Assembly: GCA_002011475.1 (NCBI GenBank)
Contig: MTNP01000042.1
Coordinates: 1 to 57,070 of the forward strand
Length of the DNA: 57,070 nucleotides
Source: Dehalococcoides sp. JdFR-54
GTDB taxonomy: Bacteria; Chloroflexota; Dehalococcoidia; JdFR-54
Direction of reading: 5' to 3'
Both the position numbers and the translations under genes were made by a program. Position 1 is the first letter of the stretch; every line of letters starts with the position of its first letter. This document shows, piece by piece, positions 17,886 to 26,093 of this stretch. A model generated the notes under the pieces. The model had not been told where the DNA came from. It did no database searches and saw nothing but the letters and a program-made list of their open reading frames with translations.

Positions 17886-19854
17886 CCTTTAAGCCCTCTT
17901 CTATGCTTTGGCTGAGCTGCCTGCCCCGGGTGGCCTCCTCTTCCCCGAGGCGGTGGCGGGAATATAACAGCCTCTCCACCAGGGCAGTGAACTCCTGGAA
18001 ATAGCCGGCTAAGGGTCCCAAATATGGCGCGCACTGTCGGGCAAACTCCCTCAGCGTATGATGGGGCCTCAGCGCCACTGCGGTTATGCCCAGGATCAGC
18101 CCCAGCACCCGCCGATACAGGGTGAGCAAGATGGCCTCGGGGCTCCCTTTAGCCATGGCTTTGAACATGTCCGCCCCGGGGCCAGCCCCTTCTTCCCCGA
18201 TCAGGGCAGGGGCTGGCTGCAATTCGCCCGGGAAAGCGGCCTCCGCCTCCCCTCTTCTTAGGCGGCGCATCCCGCTGGCCACAGGCAGGACAATGATGAC
18301 CAGGACCAAGAGCAGGCCCCCGATGTGGACCGGGTTAACCACCCAGAGTCCCACCTGGGCGTAACTGGGGGCATGCCATGGCTCTTTGGGCATAACTCGA
18401 ACCTCCAGATTCTCAGGGCCCCCCAGAGTTAGGCTCATCCCGGTGTTGACTCGGGCGTTAAAGCTACCATCGGCCAGGCTGGTGGTGGTCATCTCCCAGT
18501 CACCCAGCCCGATCCTGAGCGAGGCATCCTGAAGCGGGCCCAGCGCCGAGTAGGCTTTGCCCTTGATCCCAAATCCCAGGGGGAGCAGAACCATCCCCGG
18601 AGCATCTATATCGATGGCCGGGACCACCTTGACCACCTCCACCTCAACGGTGGCCCAGGTGGGGGCATATCTCTTCTGGGCGGTGACAAATACTGTAAAA
18701 TCGTATTTGCCAGGCGCTGTGTCGCCGTCTATATTGAACTTGAAGGTAAACGATTCGGCTACCGCCTCCGAGGCTATCGCCTCCCCATTCCAGTAGACCC
18801 GAATTGTCCGGCTTTGGGGAAGGGGGGCGCTGCCGTAATCGAATTTCCCGGCTATGGCCAGCTCCCGACCTGGGTAGGCCTGCCCCGGCACGCTTAGGCT
18901 CAACCTGGTATTGTAGAAAAGTGTCTTCACGGTGACCACAGGGCTGGAGCAGCCCAGGTACAGGCCTATATCGTCGCCCTGGGGGTAGAACAGGGCCTGC
19001 ACCGTCATCTCCGGGACATAGCGATAGGGAAGCACCAGGCTCCCCCGGTAGGTTCCCCCAGGGCCTGTTTGCACCGTATCGGCAGGGGCGCCGTCCAGCA
19101 GCACAGTCACCCTCCTCCCAGGCAGGGGCTCCCCCTCCGAGGTGAGACTGCCCCAGAATCCTATCTCATCTCCGACGAAGGCGGACACAGGCCTCACCGA
19201 GAGGGTTAGCTGGGTGGGGCGAAACAGTTCCGCCCTTGGCTCCTCTAATTCCTCGATCTGCTGTCTCAAGCTTTGGAGCATGTCCCGCAATAGGTCGAGC
19301 AGGCTGCGCACGCTCAGCAGCCCCTCTTCCACTTGGCTATAGGCGCTCCTCAGCTCCACATCTCCGGGGGTGGAGGCTACCCCAAACCACTGGCCGGTGT
19401 CCTGGGCCGCCCCCTCCATCGCCTTCAGCTCTAAATAGGCTTTGGCCAGTTTCCGTGCCGCCACTCCCAGCCCTTCCTCGGCCTCCTCCGGCCGAAATTG
19501 GGAGAGCAATGCCCTCGCCGTCGCCAGCCCTCCATCTATATCTAGGACTAGCTGGGCCAAGGCATGCCCTGACGACATGAAATCGCCTATAGCGTCTTCC
19601 AGCTCGTCTGGGGTATTGGCCCGCGGCATCTCCCCAGCAATCAGCTTGACCCCCTCGGGGTCCCTAGCCAGGATGCAATCCAGGGTTTCTGAGTAATGCC
19701 CCAGGAGCGACACGCCGTCGAAGACCCAGGGGGCTGTGGCGGGGTTCTCATGGGGGGCAGGGGAGGCCTCAGCGGCCAGCAGCGGGGACGAGGCTATGCC
19801 TATTGTCGCCACTGCCATAGCAATAGCCAAAAGTAACTGCCTTAACGGGGTCAT
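17872..19854 (-). CDS. Secreted multidomain protein with Ig-like repeats and C-terminal DUF4129
   Basis: 660 residues from the ATG at 19854, which overlaps the previous stop by four bases. A signal peptide (MTPLRQLLLAIAMAVATIGI onward, likely cut after LAA) is followed by a helical segment (about 30-190), then several beta-rich Ig-like or carboxypeptidase-regulatory-like repeats (LTLSVRPVSAFVGDEIGF; LSLSVPGQAYPGRELAI). A transmembrane helix lies near residue 505. The C-terminal cytoplasmic part (LLTLYRRVLGLI to LLYSRHRLGEEEA) matches DUF4129. It probably senses or supports something outside the membrane while coupling to MoxR inside; that is inference. Confidence 0.82.
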   Translation of the reverse strand: MTPLRQLLLAIAMAVATIGIASSPLLAAEASPAPHENPATAPWVFDGVSLLGHYSETLDCILARDPEGVKLIAGEMPRANTPDELEDAIGDFMSSGHALAQLVLDIDGGLATARALLSQFRPEEAEEGLGVAARKLAKAYLELKAMEGAAQDTGQWFGVASTPGDVELRSAYSQVEEGLLSVRSLLDLLRDMLQSLRQQIEELEEPRAELFRPTQLTLSVRPVSAFVGDEIGFWGSLTSEGEPLPGRRVTVLLDGAPADTVQTGPGGTYRGSLVLPYRYVPEMTVQALFYPQGDDIGLYLGCSSPVVTVKTLFYNTRLSLSVPGQAYPGRELAIAGKFDYGSAPLPQSRTIRVYWNGEAIASEAVAESFTFKFNIDGDTAPGKYDFTVFVTAQKRYAPTWATVEVEVVKVVPAIDIDAPGMVLLPLGFGIKGKAYSALGPLQDASLRIGLGDWEMTTTSLADGSFNARVNTGMSLTLGGPENLEVRVMPKEPWHAPSYAQVGLWVVNPVHIGGLLLVLVIIVLPVASGMRRLRRGEAEAAFPGELQPAPALIGEEGAGPGADMFKAMAKGSPEAILLTLYRRVLGLILGITAVALRPHHTLREFARQCAPYLGPLAGYFQEFTALVERLLYSRHRLGEEEATRGRQLSQSIEEGLKGESA

Positions 19855-20108
19855 TTCCCAAACAGCCACTCTATCACTCTGAGGGCCACCACAACCAAGA
19901 AGCCGGCAAAGGCGGCCAAGCCCACCATATTCAGCCCCCGCCTCGCCCTGGGACTGAAATAAACATAGAGCACGGTGAGCCCCAGCAGGGCTAGGGCATA
20001 GGCGGTGAAATAAACATCCAGTTTGTCCAGGCCAAAGGCAGCCAGCGCCACGGTAATAATGGTAAAGATAAGCACCAGGACAGCAATATAGCTGTTGAAT
20101 ACCCTCAA
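19851..20108 (-). CDS. Small three-helix membrane protein
   Basis: 85 residues with three hydrophobic helices (about 7-24, 32-50, 60-80). The start is TTG, overlapping the upstream stop as TTGA, and its own stop overlaps the next ATG as ATGA, so it is locked into the operon by translational coupling on both sides. No known motif; function unknown. Confidence 0.8.
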   Translation of the reverse strand: MRVFNSYIAVLVLIFTIITVALAAFGLDKLDVYFTAYALALLGLTVLYVYFSPRARRGLNMVGLAAFAGFLVVVALRVIEWLFGK

Positions 20109-20833
20109 GGTAGCACCTCTATCTCCACCCTGATCCCCTTGCCGGTTTCCTCCTCGCTGCCGATTCTCACCGGCCTGTCCAAGGCCTCACACACCACGGT
20201 GGCTGCGATGGAAGCCAGGGGACTGCCCAGGCAGCGATGGAACCAGAGGTTCTGGTAACGAAGCTTGGGCTTGGCGATCTCCACCAGCACCCGGTCGCTG
20301 GACAGGTGAGCAGACACGGAATCGGCCAAGTCCATTATGCCCACGATAATGCTGCTCAAGGTGCCCTCGATCTGGGCAGGGGCGGGCCTCAGCTCCAGGC
20401 TATCCAGGCTGATGCCGCCAGGGGTGATGACCGAGAGGCCCATGTCCTCCGGATTGGGGCCATATCTCACTATCAACCTATCTGAGGGGACCCTATCCCA
20501 TTTGAGAGCGGCACCATCTTCGCTCAGGGGGATGAGGGCCCGGGGGCGGCCGCCGCTCACCGAGGAGGGCAGATACACTGCTCTGGACCTCAGCCCCAAC
20601 TCCTCCAACAGGATGGCGATGTTCTCCACCCCGGTGCGCAGCATCATCTGGCTGGCCTCCGGGGATACGTTGGGTCGGGCATTCCCCAGGGCCACGCTCA
20701 CCAGCCCCATGATGATCGTGGATATGCTCAACGCCGTCAGCGGGGTCGAGTCGACTACAAAGTAGAAGATAGGGGTCAACACGGCGCCGGCCAGCGTCAG
20801 GGCCGATCCCAGCCACAGATAAGGGTTTCTCGT
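20105..20833 (-). CDS. Two-helix membrane protein with a cytoplasmic or external domain; start codon appears to be ACG
   Basis: The frame has no ATG, GTG or TTG upstream of GTG 20782, yet it stays open to 20857 and codes for an obvious hydrophobic helix (NPYLWLGSALTLAGAVLTPI) that the GTG start would cut in half. A strong GAGGAG (20840-20845) sits six bases before ACG at 20831-20833, giving a natural N-terminus of 242 residues. Two hydrophobic helices (about 5-25 and 32-50) are followed by a soluble domain of about 190 residues with SGGRPRALIPLS and RYGPNPEDMGLSV. Family not recognised. First gene of the MoxR operon. Confidence 0.7.
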   Translation of the reverse strand, partial: TRNPYLWLGSALTLAGAVLTPIFYFVVDSTPLTALSISTIIMGLVSVALGNARPNVSPEASQMMLRTGVENIAILLEELGLRSRAVYLPSSVSGGRPRALIPLSEDGAALKWDRVPSDRLIVRYGPNPEDMGLSVITPGGISLDSLELRPAPAQIEGTLSSIIVGIMDLADSVSAHLSSDRVLVEIAKPKLRYQNLWFHRCLGSPLASIAATVVCEALDRPVRIGSEEETGKGIRVEIEVLP

Positions 20834-20870
20834 GGTTCGCTCCTCGCTCAGATTTGTTTACTAAGGAAGA

Positions 20871-20899
20871 ATTATAATGTATACCTATGGGAAAGGCAA
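20871..20899 (-). promoter_or_regulatory. Promoter of the seven-gene MoxR/DUF58 operon
   Basis: TTGCCT (20894-20899) and TATAAT (20871-20876) on the minus strand with a 17-base spacer, identical in both boxes to the dnaE promoter. The start point is near 20864, about 30 bases before the ACG start. The -10 is embedded in the symmetrical ATTATAAT, but no matching -35 was found for the plus strand. Confidence 0.7.
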
Positions 20900-20952
20900 T
20901 AGCCATAGGCCGCCTAAGCCGGGGCTGATGCCCCACGGGGATTGAGGACGAG

Positions 20953-22284
20953 ATGGGCGAACGCCGGGCATTGATCATTTTCGGCCTGCTCCACGCCGTC
21001 ATTTTCCTGGGCCTTTTCACCAGCCTGGGCAGACAATTCTATTACGGGCCCGGCGAGTTCGAGCGCTGGGTCAGCCTGCACATGCTTCAGGGGCAGGTGC
21101 CCTACCGGGACTTTCTCACCGAGTATCCACCCCTGGCGCTTCTCAGCTTCCTGCTGCCCGGGCTGTTTTTTCGCACCCCGATGGCCTACAGTTGGGCCTT
21201 CAGCACGGAGATGCTGCTGCTGGATCTGGTGGGCCTGACCTTGGTGGCAGCCTCCGCCTCTCGGCTCGGGGTTTCCTCATGGGGCTCACTGGGCATATAC
21301 ACGGTGACCCTGCTGTCGGTGGGCCCTATAGCCATAAGCCGCTACGACCTGCTGCCCGCTGTACTGGTACTGGCCGCCCTCCATGCCTTCATAGCCGGCA
21401 GAAATAAGCTGGCCTGGGCCATCCTGGCCCTGGGGGTGGCGGCCAAGGGCTATCCCGCTATCATAGCTCCGCTTTTGGCCTTATGCTGCCTGCGCCACAG
21501 AGGGTATCGCCGGCTTATGGAGGGCGTCGTTGCCTTCGCCGCTGTGCTGCTGATCGTGGTTCTCCCCTGCGTCCTGCTCAGCGCCCAGGGTTTCTGGCAG
21601 TTCTTGAGCTTCCACGCCCAGCGGGGGCTTCACAGCGAGAGCAGCTATGCCTCTGTGCTGTTGATAGGGCAAATCCTGGGGTTGACCCAGCTGGAAGCTG
21701 GCTTCAGCTTTGGCTCCTGGAACCTGAGTTCTCCCCTAGCCGATACCCTGGCCCGAGTTTCTCCATATATCGCAGTTGGCCTGCTCCTGGCCGTATACAG
21801 CTTGTATACCAAGTCCTTGTGGCGAGCAGCAAGGCCAAAGGAAGGCATGGTCTCCCTTAGCCCGGAGGAATCGCGCCTCGTGGTCAACCACTCCCTATTG
21901 GCCGTCTTGGCCTTTTTGCTGACCAGCAAGCTGTTTTCGCCCCAGTTTCTGGTCTGGCTCTGCCCCTTGCTGCCCCTCATCGGCGGGCGATGGCGTCATC
22001 TATCGTGGTGGCTCTTTGTGGCCGTGGGCGGGCTCACCCAATATCTCTTCCCCTATCACTACATCGAATTCGAGCTGGGCTGTCCCCATCTCATAGGCAT
22101 CCTGGCCGGGAGAAATCTGCTCCTGGTGGTGATGGCCTTGCTCTTAACAAACTTGACAAGACCCGTGCATCACGATAGGATGCAACGACAGCCAGGAGAG
22201 GACTATGAGCCAGTTGCCACTCGTGGCCGGCGTGGACATAGGGGGAACCAAGATATTGGCCGGGGTGGCCAACGCCGCCGGTGA
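20953..22284 (+). CDS. GT87-like polyprenyl-phosphate-dependent mannosyltransferase (multipass membrane protein)
   Basis: 443 residues with about ten hydrophobic helices. The early ERWVSLHMLQGQVPYRDF and TEYPPLALLSFLLPGLFF match the GT87/DUF2029 glycosyltransferase pattern, and SRYDLLPAVLVLAALHAF follows. Members transfer mannose or similar sugars from polyprenyl phosphates outside the membrane; the acceptor here is unknown. The last 27 codons lie inside the next gene in another frame and read as a basic non-hydrophobic tail (RGRRGHRGNQDIGRGGQRRR), so the natural C-terminus has probably drifted. GAGGACGAG precedes the ATG. Confidence 0.8.
   Translation: MGERRALIIFGLLHAVIFLGLFTSLGRQFYYGPGEFERWVSLHMLQGQVPYRDFLTEYPPLALLSFLLPGLFFRTPMAYSWAFSTEMLLLDLVGLTLVAASASRLGVSSWGSLGIYTVTLLSVGPIAISRYDLLPAVLVLAALHAFIAGRNKLAWAILALGVAAKGYPAIIAPLLALCCLRHRGYRRLMEGVVAFAAVLLIVVLPCVLLSAQGFWQFLSFHAQRGLHSESSYASVLLIGQILGLTQLEAGFSFGSWNLSSPLADTLARVSPYIAVGLLLAVYSLYTKSLWRAARPKEGMVSLSPEESRLVVNHSLLAVLAFLLTSKLFSPQFLVWLCPLLPLIGGRWRHLSWWLFVAVGGLTQYLFPYHYIEFELGCPHLIGILAGRNLLLVVMALLLTNLTRPVHHDRMQRQPGEDYEPVATRGRRGHRGNQDIGRGGQRRR
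22153..22181 (+). promoter_or_regulatory. Promoter of the ROK kinase gene, inside the 3' end of the GT87 gene
   Basis: A perfect TTGACA (22153-22158) and TAGGAT (22176-22181) with a 17-base spacer. The start point is near 22188, followed by AGGAGAGG (22194-22201) and the ATG at 22205. It would let the kinase and transporter be transcribed apart from the GT87 gene. Confidence 0.75.
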
Positions 22285-23191
22285 GTTACTGTCCCAGGAC
22301 TATCGCACTACCCCGGTTGAGGCAGGGAGCGACGCTGGGATCGACAGGATAGTGACCTCTATCGAAAGGGCCGCTCATGGGGCTGGCATATCGCCGTCTC
22401 AACTTTCGGGGGTAGGGATAGCCATTGCTGGCCTGGTCGAATCGGAGACCGGGGTCCTGCACACCTCTCCCAACATGCCGGGCTGGAAGGACGTGCCTAT
22501 TCGTTCGCTGCTGGGTTCCAGGCTCGGTCTGGATATTTATGTCATCAACGACGCCTCGGCGGCCGCCCTGGGAGAGGGGTGCTACGGTGCTGGCCGGGGT
22601 GTAGCCAATCTCGTCTATCTCACGGTTAGCACTGGGATCGGCGCTGGCATAATCGCGGGGGGAAGGCTCTATTGTGGGGCGAATGGCACTGCTGGCGAGC
22701 TGGGCCACATGATCATCGAGGCGGATGGCCCTCCCTGTGCCTGTGGCGGCCATGGCTGCCTGGAGGCCTTGGCCTCGGGCACAGCCATGGCCAAGGAGGC
22801 CATCAGCCGCATCCAGGCTGGGGCTCGCTCCTCGCTGGGCCGGATGGCGGGCGGCGATATTGACAATATCACCGCCCGCCACATAGAGTTGGCGGCCCGG
22901 CAGGGCGATGGGCTGGCCCAGGGGGTAATCGCTAGGGCGGCCCATTATCTAGGGCTGGGGCTGGCCAACATCGTCAATATCTTCGATCCGGAGCTGATCA
23001 TCATCGGGGGCGGGGTGGCTAAGATGTGGGACTTGCTCGTGGAGCCGGCGATACAAAGGATGCAGGCTCGAGCCTATGCCCTATGGCACTTCCGGGTCCG
23101 TGTAGTTCCGGCCGAACTGGGCGATAGAGCCGGGGTACTAGGAGCTGTGGCCTTTGTCCTGCAACACAGGTCGGCAGAGAAGGGCCAGTGA
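22205..23191 (+). CDS. ROK family sugar kinase (glucokinase-like)
   Basis: 328 residues. The ATP-binding GVDIGGTK is at 9-16, the catalytic region is VINDASAAALGE, and the ROK zinc motif CACGGHGCLEALASG lies at about 178-192 with the upstream ligand in GELGHMII. Most such enzymes phosphorylate glucose or an N-acetyl sugar; the exact sugar cannot be told. Its stop overlaps the start of an MFS transporter, suggesting uptake or export linked to sugar phosphorylation. Confidence 0.9.
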   Translation: MSQLPLVAGVDIGGTKILAGVANAAGELLSQDYRTTPVEAGSDAGIDRIVTSIERAAHGAGISPSQLSGVGIAIAGLVESETGVLHTSPNMPGWKDVPIRSLLGSRLGLDIYVINDASAAALGEGCYGAGRGVANLVYLTVSTGIGAGIIAGGRLYCGANGTAGELGHMIIEADGPPCACGGHGCLEALASGTAMAKEAISRIQAGARSSLGRMAGGDIDNITARHIELAARQGDGLAQGVIARAAHYLGLGLANIVNIFDPELIIIGGGVAKMWDLLVEPAIQRMQARAYALWHFRVRVVPAELGDRAGVLGAVAFVLQHRSAEKGQ

Positions 23192-24411
23192 AGCGGGCTG
23201 AGACTCAGGTCGTAGCTTATACCTCGACCTGCCACAGCATGGTCCACGTCTTCGAGCTGGCTTACCCGGCGGTGATGGTCTTCATTGCCGCCGAATTTGG
23301 GCAAGGCAAATTCGCCCTGGGCATAATGGCCAATCTCTTTGCCCTGGGCTTCGGCGTCACTGCCTTGCCCGCTGGGTTTCTCTCCGACCGTATCGGCTCC
23401 AAGCGCCTTATAGTGATGACCTGCCTGGGCAGTGCCATTGCCGCGGTGGGGATTGGCACCTCCTCAAACATCTATTTTCTGGGGTTCACCATGGCGCTAT
23501 TGGGGCTGGCCACCGGCCTCTACCACCCAGCGGGGCTATCCCTGATAGCTAAAGTTATAAAAGCCCCCCAGCTAGCCTTCGCCTATCACGGTATGGCCGG
23601 GAACCTGGGCATGGCTCTGGCCCCCTTCATCGCCGTAGGGATTGCCTCCCTGTGGAACTGGCGGACCAGCTACCTGGTCTTTGCCGCTGTGGCCTTGCTG
23701 CTAGCAGTCCTGGTGAAGCTCTCCTCGGTTCCGGGCCAAGCCTATCCCCAGGGGATACCACCTAAGCCCGCCCAGGAGGGGAGGCCAAAAATCCCCAGGC
23801 ATGCCATCATCGCCCTGGTCACCATTTACATAGCTTACATATTCTTCGGCTTCGTGTATCGGGGCAGCCTTACCTTCCTGCCCCTTCATCTCGCCGAGCG
23901 AGCCCGGTTCACCTTGTTCGATATCGACCCTGCTACCTTAGCTGGCTCCTTCGCCACCATAGCCTTGCTCTTCGGCATTTTGGGCCAGTACGTCGGGGGC
24001 CACCTGGCCCGCAGGATCAGACCCGAGCTACTGATGGCCCTCCATGCAGCATGCGTGGCCATCCCCCTGGTGCTCATGGGGATATTCGGGGGCGGGATCC
24101 TGGTGGCCCTGGCCTGTATCTTTGCCTTCTTGTATTTCATTGCCCAGCCTGTCTACGCCACGCTGATAGCCACCTACGCCCCGCCCCAGTTTCAGGGTCG
24201 TGCCTTCGGCATCTCCTTCTTTCTCACCTTTGGCATGGGCTCTTTTGCGGCCGGCTTTGGTGGCTATATCGCCCAGAACCTGGGCACCCACTGGGTGTTC
24301 ATCACCATGGCCAGCCTCTGTGCTGTATTGCTGATGACCGGCCTTTTCCTGACCTACCGCGCCAAGCTGAGGCCCGGCGCTGGGAGAGTCTTCCTTGACC
24401 ATCCTGGCTAG
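23188..24411 (+). CDS. Major facilitator superfamily transporter
   Basis: 407 residues with about twelve hydrophobic helices in two halves separated by a polar loop near 190-215 (PPKPAQEGRPKIPRHA). The loop-2 MFS signature is visible as GFLSDRIGSKRLIVM. GLATGLYHPAGLSLIAK resembles the fosmidomycin-resistance-like branch. The GTG start overlaps the kinase stop (GTGA). Substrate unknown; a sugar or drug is possible. Confidence 0.88.
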   Translation: MKRAETQVVAYTSTCHSMVHVFELAYPAVMVFIAAEFGQGKFALGIMANLFALGFGVTALPAGFLSDRIGSKRLIVMTCLGSAIAAVGIGTSSNIYFLGFTMALLGLATGLYHPAGLSLIAKVIKAPQLAFAYHGMAGNLGMALAPFIAVGIASLWNWRTSYLVFAAVALLLAVLVKLSSVPGQAYPQGIPPKPAQEGRPKIPRHAIIALVTIYIAYIFFGFVYRGSLTFLPLHLAERARFTLFDIDPATLAGSFATIALLFGILGQYVGGHLARRIRPELLMALHAACVAIPLVLMGIFGGGILVALACIFAFLYFIAQPVYATLIATYAPPQFQGRAFGISFFLTFGMGSFAAGFGGYIAQNLGTHWVFITMASLCAVLLMTGLFLTYRAKLRPGAGRVFLDHPG

Positions 24412-24423
24412 CCATGCTAAAAT
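24395..24423 (+). promoter_or_regulatory. Promoter of tRNA-His
   Basis: TTGACC (24395-24400) and TAAAAT (24418-24423) with a 17-base spacer. The -35 overlaps the last codons of the MFS gene. The start point is near 24430, just before the tRNA. Confidence 0.65.
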
Positions 24424-24432
24424 CGGGGATGC

Positions 24433-24507
24433 GGTGAGCGTAGCCGAGGGGTTTAAGGCGCCAGGTTGTGGCCCTGGAGGTCGAGGGTTCGAATCCCTCC
24501 GCTCACC
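24433..24507 (+). tRNA. tRNA-His (anticodon GTG)
   Basis: The acceptor stem closes as GTGAGCG with CGCTCAC, and the extra G at position -1 (24433) faces C73 (24507), the identity mark of histidine tRNA. The anticodon stem is CCAGG/CCTGG with loop TTGTGGC, so the anticodon is GTG. The T arm is GAGGG-TTCGAAT-CCCTC. CCA is not encoded, so it depends on the nucleotidyltransferase. Confidence 0.96.
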
Positions 24508-24612
24508 CTTTTTCGACCTGGGTGTGGGTCGACCGAAGGGGCGTCAGCAATTTTCCGAGATAACTACAGCGAACTGGCTTTTCGCCCAAGATACAACGCC
24601 CAGCTCAAAAAA

Positions 24613-24686
24613 GCGCCCGTAGCTCAGCGGACAAGAGCATCGGTCTTCGGAACCGAGGGTCGGGGGTTCGAATCCCTTCGGGCGCG
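24613..24686 (+). tRNA. tRNA-Arg (anticodon TCG)
   Basis: The acceptor stem is GCGCCCG/CGGGCGC with discriminator G. The anticodon stem is TCGGT/ACCGA with loop CTTCGGA, so the anticodon is TCG (reads CGA). The T stem GGGGG/CCCTT contains two G-U pairs. CCA is not encoded. It follows tRNA-His by about 105 bases in the same direction and has no strong promoter of its own that I can see. Confidence 0.95.
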
Positions 24687-24695
24687 CTGCCCGAC

Positions 24696-24878
24696 CTAGT
24701 GCCTGGTCAGGCCCATAGCTATGACCACCAGCCCGGCCAAGGCCACCAGGACGCCTACAGCATAGATTGCAAGGCCAAGGGCTGGCTTGTCAGGGACACG
24801 GGACAGTCCCCGGGCAACAGTCACCCCGATGATGGCCAGTGTCACCCCGCCCAGCCATAGCTTGGCTCTACCGCTCAC
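24696..24878 (-). CDS. 60-residue two-helix membrane protein downstream of oadB
   Basis: Starts at the GTG at 24878, overlapping the oadB stop as GTGA. The sequence begins MSGRAKLWLGGVTLAIIGVT and has two hydrophobic helices (about 8-22 and 33-56) split by a short polar loop (ARGLSRVPDK). Translational coupling to oadB and conserved reading suggest a real small partner of the pump. No family recognised. An upstream extension to 25004 is only a shadow of oadB. Confidence 0.6.
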   Translation of the reverse strand: MSGRAKLWLGGVTLAIIGVTVARGLSRVPDKPALGLAIYAVGVLVALAGLVVIAMGLTRH

Positions 24879-26086
24879 CACTTTACAAACCCTATGGCGG
24901 AAACGTAAATCCCGGTAATTATGGCGCTGGTGATCACCCCGGCCACACACGGCCCCATGGCATAGGGGAGGATCATGGCCCTGCTGTTGGCCTCGGCGGC
25001 ACACTTCTGGGCCACCTTGGCCGTGGTGGGGATGCAGGAAACAGCAGCAATCCCCACCAAGGGGTTGAACTTACCATTGCTCAGCCTATAGCATATCAGG
25101 CCCCCAGCCAGCCCCCCTATCCCCGAGAGGAGCAAGGCGACCATTCCTAAGAGCATGAGGATCAAGACCTTGGTGTTGAGGATAACTTCGGCGCTGAGCA
25201 GGGCGCCCAAGGTTAGGCCCAGGAAAAAGGTGGCACCGTATAGTAGGGGCTGGGATAGGAACTCGACGAATCTCAGGATATTCGCCTCCTTGATGGCCAC
25301 CCCCACGAAGAAGGAGACAAATAGGGGCGCCGCTACAGGAAAGAGGAGGCAGAGGATGCCGCAGGCGGCCACGGAGAAGGCGAACTTCTCCGTGGCCGAG
25401 ACCTTGGGCATGGCGAAGGGGTCCATCTCGATGCCCCTGAGTCGCTTGGGTATCATCAGTTTTATCAGGTATGGGTATCCGGCGTAGATTATACTGAGGT
25501 AAATATAGGCCACCACGGCGATGGGCACAAAGAGGTGTTCAGCCAGAATGATAGAGCCATACAGGACCATGGGGCCATCCGCCCCGCCCACGATGGCAAT
25601 GGCGGCCGCCTCTTCGGGGAGCAGACCGCAGGCTATAGCTATCGGCAGGGTGGCGATGGTGCCCAGCTCGGCACACACCGCCAGCAACAGGCTCATCACC
25701 GGCTTGGCCAGGAGGTAATCCAGGTCGGTGATGGCGCCAACCCCCATGAAGATGAGACAGGCGATGAGGCCATTGCTGAAGGTAAAGGTATAAATGGGCT
25801 GGAGGAAGTCCACCTGGAGAAAGTACATTAGCTTTTCGGGGGGGGCCAAGGGCTCCACGAACAGGGTGCCCGTCCGGGTGGCCTCTATCATGAGTACGCC
25901 GGCATTGACAGCTATCATCCCGAAACCCATGGGTATCATCACCAGGGGCTCCAGGACGCGTTTATAGGCGAGGTATATTAAAAAGAACCCCAGGACTATC
26001 AGAAAAATCCTGGCCCCGGCAATGGCCGCCTCGGTTTGGAACAGGGTGTATATGCCCTGGAAGAATTCCCAAAAAGGAAATGACAT
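24875..26086 (-). CDS. Sodium-translocating decarboxylase beta subunit (OadB/GcdB/MmdB family)
   Basis: 403 residues with about nine hydrophobic helices. The hallmark GGADGPM contains Asp170, which corresponds to the sodium-site aspartate (Asp203 in the Klebsiella protein). The C-terminal NPLVGIAAVSCIPTTAKVAQ resembles the second sodium-site region. The family couples decarboxylation of oxaloacetate, methylmalonyl-CoA or glutaconyl-CoA to sodium export. I chose the ATG at 26086 (MSFPFWEFFQGIYTL) because it starts seven bases after the small gamma-like gene. No alpha (carboxyltransferase) or biotin carrier gene is nearby, so the substrate is undecided. Confidence 0.9.
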   Translation of the reverse strand: MSFPFWEFFQGIYTLFQTEAAIAGARIFLIVLGFFLIYLAYKRVLEPLVMIPMGFGMIAVNAGVLMIEATRTGTLFVEPLAPPEKLMYFLQVDFLQPIYTFTFSNGLIACLIFMGVGAITDLDYLLAKPVMSLLLAVCAELGTIATLPIAIACGLLPEEAAAIAIVGGADGPMVLYGSIILAEHLFVPIAVVAYIYLSIIYAGYPYLIKLMIPKRLRGIEMDPFAMPKVSATEKFAFSVAACGILCLLFPVAAPLFVSFFVGVAIKEANILRFVEFLSQPLLYGATFFLGLTLGALLSAEVILNTKVLILMLLGMVALLLSGIGGLAGGLICYRLSNGKFNPLVGIAAVSCIPTTAKVAQKCAAEANSRAMILPYAMGPCVAGVITSAIITGIYVSAIGFVKW

Positions 26087-26093
26087 GGCTAGG

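Noticed and set aside
24508-24530. T-run and TCGACC/GGTCGA inverted repeat after tRNA-His
   Set aside because: The T-run precedes the stem instead of following it, so it does not have the form of a terminator on the plus strand.
24433-24686. The tRNA pair considered as an integration site for a mobile element
   Set aside because: No integrase, no repeat of the tRNA 3' end elsewhere in the window and no change in composition was seen.
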